NCBI GenBank assembly: GCA_037381085.1
Contig: JARRRD010000083.1
Coordinates: 1 to 8,319 of the forward strand
Source: JARRRD01 sp037381085
GTDB taxonomy: Bacteria > Nitrospirota > Thermodesulfovibrionia > Thermodesulfovibrionales > UBA6898
Reading direction: 5' to 3'
Length of the DNA: 8,319 nt
Shown here: piece by piece, positions 1 to 6,259 of the stretch
Position numbering within the stretch: position 1 is the stretch's first letter
How the letters are laid out: every line of letters starts with the position of its first letter
Program-made: the position numbers and the translations under genes
Notes under the pieces: generated by a model
Database searches by the model: none
Told to the model about the DNA's origin: nothing
What the model saw: the letters and a program-made list of their open reading frames with translations, nothing else

Positions 1-1
1 G

Positions 2-109
2 CAGGCGACAGGTATCAGAGGCATCTCAAAAAATCTCGAAATTGAGAATGATGTCGTAAGCGGTATAAGCGACGCCGTCTCTCAGCAAAAGGGACTGAAC
101 GACATCATC
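2..109 (+). pseudogene. Chemoreceptor-like coding fragment on the opposite strand
   Basis: Reading the plus strand from base 2 gives about 36 open codons that look like the helical bundle of a methyl-accepting chemotaxis protein. The segment includes IENDVVSGISDAVSQQKGLN, with regular small and hydrophobic heptad positions and the S-Q-Q-K-G-L-N-D-I pattern typical of receptor C-terminal helices (compare ATEEQSLGLGQI in the receptor on the minus strand). The frame stays open to about 436, but after about 110 it is only the antisense of the minus-strand receptor and no longer looks like protein. The fragment has no start or end in the window. It is not an exact copy of any part of the two receptors here. 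It may be the displaced 3' part of the truncated receptor, part of another receptor gene, or a chimeric join. The receptor-like identity is a visual judgement. Confidence 0.5.
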
Positions 110-1770
110 TTCCGGATGTCTTCTATCGCGGTCGTTATCTGCCCGAGCCCGAGCGACTGCTCCTCAGTCGCCCTCTCAATCGACTTCGTCATTTCAGTAG
201 AATGTCCCGATGCGGTGAGGATTTCCCTGAGTGCATCTCCAACCTTTATGACAAGGGTATTTCCCTCCTCTACCTTAACTTTCGTCGAGTCTATCGAATG
301 GACGGCGTCCCGTATGTCCTTCTGTATCGCATCGACGATGCCCCCGATCTCCCGCGTGGAACTCGCCGTCCTCTCGGAAAGGGCACGTATTTCGTCGGCA
401 ACGACGGAAAAACTCTTTCCGTGTTCGCCCGCCTGAACCGCGAGAATGGCTGCGTTAAGACTCAACAGGTTCGTCTGTTCAGTAACGTCCCTGATCACCG
501 AAAGCACTTTCGCTATGTCCGACGACCGCGCACCCAGTCGCTCAACTATCTCGAACGACTTATTCACCTCGACAGAGATATTCTCCATGCCCTCGACGGC
601 ATCCACTATCGTCATCATCCCGGTCTCAGAGGTGATCTCCTTGACCTTCTCCGCCATCCTTGAGGACTCCCTGGCATGCTCCTCCACCTCCCGGACGGAA
701 GCCCCTATCTCTTCGACCGAGGCGGATGTCTCTTCCACTGCCGACAACGCCTCATTGGAGTGTTTCGATATCTCCTTTGCGGTGTGGGCCAACTCGGCAA
801 CAACCGAATAGGAATCCTCGGTAGCCTTGAACAATCTCTGCGTATTCAACGCTATTTCGTCCGCCGTGGCTTTCATCTGTACAAGAGAAGACACGTTTTC
901 CAGGGACACCCCCGACAACTTCTCGGCCTTTCCGCTTATCTCCAAATGGGCCTCATTGGCCCCCTGAATGGATTTTATGATGCCCTTAACGGAGTCCGAC
1001 TGTTTCTTCGTGCTGCCTATGACATTGTTATAAGTTACGTCGACCTGCCTGATAGCCATCGAAACATTCACTGCGGTGGAATTCAGCTTCGATACGGTCG
1101 CAGAAAGTCTCTCTGCCAGAAATGCTATGCCCTTTGCTATGCTTCCTATTTCGTTCTCTCCGAGGGCCGGTACTTCCGTAGAGAGTTCTCCCATGGTTAT
1201 CTTTTCTATCGCATCGTTGATGGCCGAGACCGGCTTCCTGATATTACTGTTGAAGAGGAACAGCATGGTAATACCGACGGCCAGGAGCATGAAGAACTCG
1301 TAGAGGGAAATGCTGAAAAGACCGGCCGACATGGCGCCGTTGATGCTTCTGGCGTCATAACTCACGGCCAATTCGCCCACCTTTGATCCGGCGGCCACGA
1401 CCGGAACATTCAGAGACAGGGCCTTTCTGAACAGGAAGGGGTTGAGGGACGACACGGCATAGTCCTCCTTCCTGACCATCTCCTTCACGACCTTCCCTTC
1501 GCCGTCGGTGACCCGGACAGACAGGATATCATCGTCCTTCATCATCTCCGCCATGGAGGTATCGATAGGAGCATAGTCATGGCTGAGAAGGGGGCCTGCA
1601 CTGACTCCCGCCGTCATGACCGCCACCTTCTTTATCCTCTGCTGCAGCGACTCCAGAAGTGCCGACCGCATGTACCGGAAACCAATGGCGCCGCCTATCG
1701 ACTGCCCTATGAAAAGGACTGCAAACAGGGCAGCCAGCAACTTTGCATTCAAGTATTTCCTGAATATCAT
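82..1770 (-). CDS. Methyl-accepting chemotaxis protein, C-terminally truncated
   Basis: A membrane chemoreceptor that would signal to CheA/CheW. From the chosen ATG the protein is 562 residues. It has a transmembrane helix (about 10-31), a periplasmic region of about 115 residues with a PAS-like look (a D-D-D-I-L-S-V-R-V strand followed by D-G-E-G-K), a second transmembrane helix (about 150-173), HAMP (about 174-225) and a long signalling coiled coil. The hairpin tip at about 426-468 contains EQTNLLSLNAAILAVQAGEH and then VVADEIRALSERT. The normal second half of the bundle ends abruptly after AIEDIRKM, and the last seven residues (MSFSPFC) look unrelated. Roughly one helix end is missing. ATG at 1770 was chosen because it directly precedes a typical K-rich start and membrane helix. 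An upstream TTG at 1851 would add 27 Gly/Glu-rich residues that look non-native. The start overlaps the stop of a tiny upstream frame, so coupling is likely. Confidence 0.85.
   Translation of the reverse strand: MIFRKYLNAKLLAALFAVLFIGQSIGGAIGFRYMRSALLESLQQRIKKVAVMTAGVSAGPLLSHDYAPIDTSMAEMMKDDDILSVRVTDGEGKVVKEMVRKEDYAVSSLNPFLFRKALSLNVPVVAAGSKVGELAVSYDARSINGAMSAGLFSISLYEFFMLLAVGITMLFLFNSNIRKPVSAINDAIEKITMGELSTEVPALGENEIGSIAKGIAFLAERLSATVSKLNSTAVNVSMAIRQVDVTYNNVIGSTKKQSDSVKGIIKSIQGANEAHLEISGKAEKLSGVSLENVSSLVQMKATADEIALNTQRLFKATEDSYSVVAELAHTAKEISKHSNEALSAVEETSASVEEIGASVREVEEHARESSRMAEKVKEITSETGMMTIVDAVEGMENISVEVNKSFEIVERLGARSSDIAKVLSVIRDVTEQTNLLSLNAAILAVQAGEHGKSFSVVADEIRALSERTASSTREIGGIVDAIQKDIRDAVHSIDSTKVKVEEGNTLVIKVGDALREILTASGHSTEMTKSIERATEEQSLGLGQITTAIEDIRKMMSFSPFC
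101..120. repeat. Imperfect palindrome at the receptor strand-switch point
   Basis: GACATC at 101-106 is exactly repeated in inverted orientation as GATGTC at 115-120, around an 8-base centre. The arms lie where plus-strand receptor-like coding stops and minus-strand receptor coding becomes recognisable. Short inverted repeats of this kind are common at inversion breakpoints and at template-switch chimeras, so the site may have caused the join. A 6-bp arm can also arise by chance. Confidence 0.45.
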
Positions 1771-1811
1771 CTCGCAGACCCCGCCTTCACTACAACCTCC
1801 TTCGGTTTCAT
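1767..1811 (-). CDS. Possible 14-residue leader peptide before the second receptor
   Basis: In the gap between the two receptor genes lies a short frame, MKPKEVVVKAGSAR, whose ATG at 1811 follows a consensus AAGGAGG (1817-1823) at 5-base spacing. Its TGA overlaps the receptor's ATG as ATGA. The same frame can also start 10 codons earlier, at ATG 1841-1839. The receptor's own ATG has only a weak G-rich site in front of it, so translation of this frame could deliver ribosomes to the receptor. Alternatively the frame is the real N-terminus of the receptor separated by a one-base change, or it is chance. It resembles no family I recognise. Confidence 0.25.
   Translation of the reverse strand: MKPKEVVVKAGSAR
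1796..1802 (-). promoter_or_regulatory. Second consensus Shine-Dalgarno inside the leader frame
   Basis: AAGGAGG lies 25 bases before the receptor ATG at 1770, which is too far for normal use. It is 5 bases before a GTG (1790-1788) that is in the leader frame, not the receptor frame. Together with the AAGGAGG at 1817-1823, it gives two strong ribosome sites in 30 bases, both pointing into the wrong frame for the receptor. This supports coupling or a frameshift. Confidence 0.4.
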
Positions 1812-1847
1812 ACGATCCTCCTTGGATTCCGTTCCGGTCATCTTTCC

Positions 1848-4700
1848 TCAAACAGGCCCTATTCTCGACATCATCTTTCTGACCTCGTCATAGTCTTCAT
1901 CGGATGCCGGAACGAACCCGGTATAACCGGCGTTGATGGACTTCAATATCATCGCGCCCTGCGGCGTTCCATCATTAAGAGAGATCAGCGCATTCCTCAA
2001 TTCCGGGACCAGACGCGGTTCAAAGTCGTCCGTCACGCAAATATTAAATTCCGGTATATCTTCCGAAACCTTCAGGAATTTCAACCCCTCGCCCCTGAAC
2101 CTCTCGGCTGTTGATTCCATCATTCCGCCCGCATCGAAATCGCCGCTGATCACGGCGCGGGCAACGTCGTCATGATGTCCCAGATAATTGTAATAATGAA
2201 GGTCTTTTATGTCCACACCCTCTTCGAGAAGCATGGCCCTCGGCACAATATGGCTGGAAGTCGAGTGGATGTCGCCGAAGGCGAAGGAGCGCCCCCTGAG
2301 CTCTTCAAGGGACTTGATCCCGCTGTCGTCACGCGTGACGATGACCGAGTGATGAAACGGCTTGCCGTCCGTCAAGGCCTTTACCAGCACCTGCACACCG
2401 TACTTCTCGCGGGCCTCTATGTATGTTGAAGGTGTCATAAAGCAGAGCTGCGTTATGCCCATCCCGATATCGTTTACGGCGGTCTCAAAATCCACGGTCA
2501 CTTTGAGATCCATCCTGCGTTTCAATACTCCGCCCAGGTATTCCGCCAGAGGGTTGAACTTCTTGAACATGACTGCGGGCGATTCAAGCGGTACGACACC
2601 CATCCTGAGAAGACCGGAGGAGGTCCCCGTCGCGAAGACAAACCTTCCCATTTCCGTAACCGCCAGCTCCGAATCCTTCATTAGTTCCTTCACCAGCTGA
2701 TCAAGCCGGAACGCACGCTCCCTGTTCTCCCCCGGAAGGTCCTTTATCTTCTGAAGGGAACCCCAGATCTGACCCGAGCCGACCTTCTGTTCATTTATCG
2801 CCCTCGATATCTGCTGGCTTTTGTCCGAGACGAGTTCCACCGCCTGAGAGATCTGCCTGCTGTTGAGGGACTGCTCGTTGGTCGCGGTCTTGATATGGAC
2901 CGTGACATCGCCGACCTTCTCGGTAGCGTTCATAATTAACTGGATCCCCTTGTTCTGTTCCGTTGTCGCACTGGCGATCTTCGCGACCATGGAGAGCACC
3001 TTTTCCATCGCCGCCGCAACAAACTGTGCCGCCTTCGCCTGCTCCACCGTCGCCTGTTCTATCGCCAAAGTCATTTCCGAAGATTTTTTTGAGCTCTCCA
3101 CTATCTTCCTCAGCGCGTCAGCAGCCTCATTGGTGACCTTAAAACCCTTTTCGACCGACTGCAGGCCCTCGTTCATGGCCGCAACGGCGTCGCCTACCTC
3201 TTGTCTGACAGACTGTATCAGTTCGGCGATCTCCTGAGTGGACGCCGCCGTCCTGTCGGCCAGGTTCTTTATTTCGTCGGCAACCACGGAAAATCCCTTC
3301 CCCTGTTCGCCGGCCTGCGCCGCCAGGATTGCGGCATTGAGGGCCAGCATCGTTGTCTGGTCGGTCACCTCGTCGATAACTGTAAGTATCTTGCCGATTT
3401 CCTCGGAACGTCCACCGAGTTTCTCTATGTAATTGGCGGTCTTTTCCACTGAGGACTTTATGTTCTTCATCCCGCCGATGGTCTTCTCGATCGAAGTCAT
3501 ACCGAATGTGACAGCCTCGTTCTTGACCTTATCGGAGAGCATTGTCGATTCCTTGGTTCTCTGTTCGACCTCTTTTATGGAACCGGAAATCTCGATAATC
3601 GCGCTCTGTGTCTCCCCGGCGGCTTCCGCGAGTTCTCCGGCATTGGCGGCGACCTCCCTGATGGCGGCGGACAACTCTCCGATGGAAGTCGATGTGGATC
3701 CAACCGCCATGGAGAGGTCCTCCGCGCTGCCTTTAATCTCGGAGATACTGGTCGCCATCTGCTCCATGGACGCCGCCGTCTCTTCGGCCGAAGCAGCAAG
3801 TCCGTCCGCGCCGCCGGCGATCTCCGACATGCCGGCACTCATCTCTTCTATGGATGCCGAAATGTCGTTGACAGCCTCCGTTTCGAGTGCGGTGCCCTCG
3901 ACGACTTTTCTCGATTCCTTTTCGACATCCTCCGCCACGTCCGATACACGCCCGGAAACGTCTTTGATCCTCTCCAATATGCCGGATATCGACAGGAGGG
4001 AATTACGCACCTCCCTGCTGAACCGCCCGATCTCGTCATCGCTCTTCAGATCGACGTTGAAGGTCAGGTCTCCTCCGGACAACTTCAGCGCCGCCGCCTC
4101 CAGCGACCGGATCGGGCTGATGACCGTCTTTCTGATCACGGCCCACAATATGAGACTGAAAAAAAGACTGGCAAGGACCGTCGCCGCTATCACGAACCTT
4201 ATGTAGCCGACCGCCTTGTTGTATTCACTTGTTATGGATATCGAAGCCTTTACGGCGCCAAGGACTTCAGGGTCGCCGGCGTGGCACCTCTTGCACTTTT
4301 CCGAGTTGATCAGAGGCTTATAAAATGTGAGCTGCTTTACCCCCCTCACAAAGAGGGGTTTGCCGCTGCTCACTATCTTCTTCAGCATGGCCTGTTCGGT
4401 TGCGGGAGCACTATTGTCGAAGGCTGCCCGGCCCTCATAATTCAGCACCGCGATCTCCTTTACCCCGCTTGCGTCCTTCAGCTCACGGACAAGTTCCTGT
4501 GTGTTACCGGCGCTTCCGTCGAGCATCGTCCTCTCAACGTCCTTCGCGATAATATTTGCCGTTGCCTCGGAACTGCCCTCAGTAATACCGTACAGGCTCG
4601 ATTTTTCGATCGTCATTACCATGAAACCCGCTGCAGCCACCCCCATAAGCAGGAGCACGGCCACAAGGGCCAATATCTTCAATTCGAGAGTTGCGCGCAT
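1848..4700 (-). CDS. Chemoreceptor with c-haem sensor and C-terminal PhnD-like domain
   Basis: A 950-residue fusion receptor. It has a transmembrane helix at about 9-30, a periplasmic sensor at about 31-164, a second helix at about 165-189, HAMP at about 190-242, and a signalling coiled coil at about 250-640 with its hairpin tip near 443-485 (DQTTMLALNAAILAAQAGEQ, then VVADEIKNLADRT). A PhnD/phosphonate-type substrate-binding domain follows at about 695-945. The sensor has CKRCH at 136-140, a covalent c-type haem motif, followed by G-A-V-K-A-S-I-S-I as in the haem sensors of Geobacter receptors. The binding domain shows GVVPLESPAVMFKKFNPLAEYL at its start (here from 701), the S/T-rich ligand loop DIHSTSS at 810-816 and G-H-H-D-D-V-A-R-A-V at 841-850. 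There is no signal peptide or membrane helix before the binding domain, so it should be cytoplasmic. The start is firm: ATG with AAGGAGG four bases upstream. The haem redox or gas role and the ligand type are inferred. Confidence 0.93.
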   Translation of the reverse strand: MRATLELKILALVAVLLLMGVAAAGFMVMTIEKSSLYGITEGSSEATANIIAKDVERTMLDGSAGNTQELVRELKDASGVKEIAVLNYEGRAAFDNSAPATEQAMLKKIVSSGKPLFVRGVKQLTFYKPLINSEKCKRCHAGDPEVLGAVKASISITSEYNKAVGYIRFVIAATVLASLFFSLILWAVIRKTVISPIRSLEAAALKLSGGDLTFNVDLKSDDEIGRFSREVRNSLLSISGILERIKDVSGRVSDVAEDVEKESRKVVEGTALETEAVNDISASIEEMSAGMSEIAGGADGLAASAEETAASMEQMATSISEIKGSAEDLSMAVGSTSTSIGELSAAIREVAANAGELAEAAGETQSAIIEISGSIKEVEQRTKESTMLSDKVKNEAVTFGMTSIEKTIGGMKNIKSSVEKTANYIEKLGGRSEEIGKILTVIDEVTDQTTMLALNAAILAAQAGEQGKGFSVVADEIKNLADRTAASTQEIAELIQSVRQEVGDAVAAMNEGLQSVEKGFKVTNEAADALRKIVESSKKSSEMTLAIEQATVEQAKAAQFVAAAMEKVLSMVAKIASATTEQNKGIQLIMNATEKVGDVTVHIKTATNEQSLNSRQISQAVELVSDKSQQISRAINEQKVGSGQIWGSLQKIKDLPGENRERAFRLDQLVKELMKDSELAVTEMGRFVFATGTSSGLLRMGVVPLESPAVMFKKFNPLAEYLGGVLKRRMDLKVTVDFETAVNDIGMGITQLCFMTPSTYIEAREKYGVQVLVKALTDGKPFHHSVIVTRDDSGIKSLEELRGRSFAFGDIHSTSSHIVPRAMLLEEGVDIKDLHYYNYLGHHDDVARAVISGDFDAGGMMESTAERFRGEGLKFLKVSEDIPEFNICVTDDFEPRLVPELRNALISLNDGTPQGAMILKSINAGYTGFVPASDEDYDEVRKMMSRIGPV

Positions 4701-4704
4701 ATAC

Positions 4705-4711
4705 CCTCCTT
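4705..4711 (-). promoter_or_regulatory. Shine-Dalgarno of the haem/PhnD receptor
   Basis: A perfect AAGGAGG four bases before the ATG at 4700. Its first base is the last base of the cheW stop codon, so termination of cheW places ribosomes directly at this site. It is the strongest correctly placed ribosome site in the operon and fixes the start of the fusion receptor. Confidence 0.75.
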
Positions 4712-5460
4712 CAGCCGACCTCTATGTTCATGGCGTCCCCGAACCGGACAATGGATATGAAACGTTTTTCCTGCACGACCACGCCATCTATAAACTTTCT
4801 TTCCTCTTCCGTCAAATGGGCCGGAGGAGCAAGTACGCTGTTTTCGGGACACCTCACTACTCCTTTGATCCTTTCCACGGTCGCTCCTATAAGCCCCTTC
4901 GGACCCGACAGGATGAGTATTTTTCCCTTGCCGTTTGTTGCCGCACTGACGGAAGATGAGGAGTTATGCGGGTTCTGCCCGAGGCCGAACCTTGCTCTGA
5001 GGTCGATGACCGGAATAATTTTTCCCCTGAGGGACATTACTCCGCTGACATAACCAGGCAAGAGCGGCACAAAGGTAATACCCTGGTAGGGTATGATTTC
5101 CTCCAGGTCGGCAATACTGAAGGCAAATTCTTTTTCGGCGATTGAGAAAGTGAGAAGTTCGAGGACATTCCCCGCGTCTTCCTCCGAAAGTGCCCCGGGC
5201 TCGGGCAGTTCCTCCATCTTCTCATCCGGCGGGACTGCCGCCTCCCCGGTTTCGGGAGGGCCCGGCAGAGGCTCGCTCCCTTCTTTAAGGTCTTCGCCCG
5301 TACCATCCCCGGTCTGCTCAGGGACCTCCTGGACAGCATTATCCGTCTCTTCGGCAGGCCTTTCCGGGAGGCCTGACCCGCGCTTCTCTTCAACCTCGCC
5401 GTGTCTTTGGGTCTCCCGCTCCTTCTCCTTAGCCTTCTTTCTAATTTTCGCTATATCCAT
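4711..5460 (-). CDS. cheW: CheW-type coupling protein with charged N-terminal extension
   Basis: An adaptor that links chemoreceptor tips to the CheA P5 domain in the cytoplasmic signalling array. The CheW fold covers about residues 98-249: LLTFSIAEKEFAFSIADLEE, then GVMSLRGKIIPVIDLRARFG, whose Arg145 in the SLRG turn matches the conserved receptor/kinase-binding region. A final strand region follows with G-V-V-V-Q-E-K-R-F-I-S-I-V. The first 97 residues are unusual for CheW (typical proteins are about 150-170 residues). They are rich in Lys/Glu, then Glu/Pro/Gly, with no predicted fold, and are probably disordered. A small Ser/Asn-rich insert (about 162-177) lies in the middle of the fold. 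The ATG at 5460 overlaps the end of the ATPase gene by 20 bases. Only a weak ribosome site is visible, suggesting translational coupling. Confidence 0.92.
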   Translation of the reverse strand: MDIAKIRKKAKEKERETQRHGEVEEKRGSGLPERPAEETDNAVQEVPEQTGDGTGEDLKEGSEPLPGPPETGEAAVPPDEKMEELPEPGALSEEDAGNVLELLTFSIAEKEFAFSIADLEEIIPYQGITFVPLLPGYVSGVMSLRGKIIPVIDLRARFGLGQNPHNSSSSVSAATNGKGKILILSGPKGLIGATVERIKGVVRCPENSVLAPPAHLTEEERKFIDGVVVQEKRFISIVRFGDAMNIEVG

Positions 5461-6259
5461 TCAACCCCAGTTCTCCTGCCGCCCCCGTCACAACGGGCTC
5501 AGTGATGACCGTGACCTCCCTGGCGTATCCGTCCAGAAGGGCGGAGGTGGCGATGCTGTTGATCAGTCTCGGAATCCCGCCCGAATACAGATAAAGAGCC
5601 TTCATGGCATCGTCGGTAAACAGCATGTCGTCCCTGCCGGAAATCTTCAGCCTGTGGGCCACGTATTCCCCTATTTCGTCCTCGGCGATCGGCCCGAGAT
5701 GGTAGAAAAGGCCGATGCGCTGTCTCAGGGGCATATATGTCTTGTGGTTCAACCTTCTCCTCAGGTCGGGCTGCCCCACCAGCACAAGGCTGAGGAGGTT
5801 GGTGTAATCGAGCTGGAAATTGGTGAGCAGGCGTATCTCTTCAAAGGTGTCCTTGCTCGGTATCAGCTGTGCCTCATCGATGATGATTACAGGCACAACG
5901 CCCGCCTCGAAGTACTCGTAGACTTTCCTGTAAATCCCCTCGATCAGGTCCGCTTTGTATTTGGAGCGGATATCCGTCTCCATCCTCATGGCGACCGTCC
6001 TCAGGAATTGGGAAGGGGTCAGCCTCGGGTTGATAATATTGATCACCCGGTATTCGGGACCGAGGGTGTCCATCAGGGCACGCGTAAGGGTCGTCTTGCC
6101 GCACCCTACTTCCCCCGTCAGCATAATCATTTCCTTTTCTTCCACGGCATACTGCATCCGGGCGAGCGCCTCCTCATGGCTCCTGCTCAGGAAGAGAAAC
6201 CTGGGGTCCGGCGTCTTGCTGAAAGGTTTTGCCCTCAGTCCGTAAAATTCCTCAAACAT
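5441..6259 (-). CDS. GspA/ExeA-family AAA+ ATPase inside the chemosensory operon
   Basis: A 272-residue cytoplasmic P-loop ATPase. The N-terminus (F-Y-G-L-R-A-K-P-F-S-K-T-P-D-P-R-F) is the hallmark opening of the ExeA/GspA/MshM group. Walker A is GEVGCGKTT at 49-57, Walker B is VVPVIIIDEA at 121-130 (Asp128, Glu129), sensor 1 is LVLVGQPDL at 158-166, and an arginine-finger-like LRQRIG lies at 178-183. A helical lid with the motif SGGIPRLIN follows at 226-234. ExeA itself is about twice as long, with a membrane helix and a peptidoglycan-binding domain; both are absent, so this is a stand-alone ATPase module like MshM. The ATG at 6259 was preferred to the GTG at 6265 because AGGGGG sits five bases upstream of the ATG. 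The start lies inside the cheA 3' end and the stop inside cheW. Family members serve secretion or pilus assembly; the role here is unknown. Confidence 0.9.
   Translation of the reverse strand: MFEEFYGLRAKPFSKTPDPRFLFLSRSHEEALARMQYAVEEKEMIMLTGEVGCGKTTLTRALMDTLGPEYRVINIINPRLTPSQFLRTVAMRMETDIRSKYKADLIEGIYRKVYEYFEAGVVPVIIIDEAQLIPSKDTFEEIRLLTNFQLDYTNLLSLVLVGQPDLRRRLNHKTYMPLRQRIGLFYHLGPIAEDEIGEYVAHRLKISGRDDMLFTDDAMKALYLYSGGIPRLINSIATSALLDGYAREVTVITEPVVTGAAGELGLNGYSEN

Noticed and set aside
82..110. The seven last residues of the second receptor as a special C-terminal tail, such as a methylesterase-binding pentapeptide.
   Set aside because: MSFSPFC does not resemble the known aromatic-acidic pentapeptide, and it lies where coding shifts to the other strand, so it is better explained as junk read past a breakpoint.
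1771..1851. TTG at 1851 as the start of the second receptor.
   Set aside because: It would add 27 residues (Gly/Glu/Cys-rich) before the usual short basic start and membrane helix, and the TTG overlaps the previous stop without a suitable ribosome site. The ATG at 1770 gives a normal receptor N-terminus.
3433..4206. A 257-codon plus-strand frame rich in Ser and Ala.
   Set aside because: It mirrors the Ala/Ser/Glu-rich coiled coil of the large receptor. Its composition is explained by the antisense of those codons and no start context is seen.
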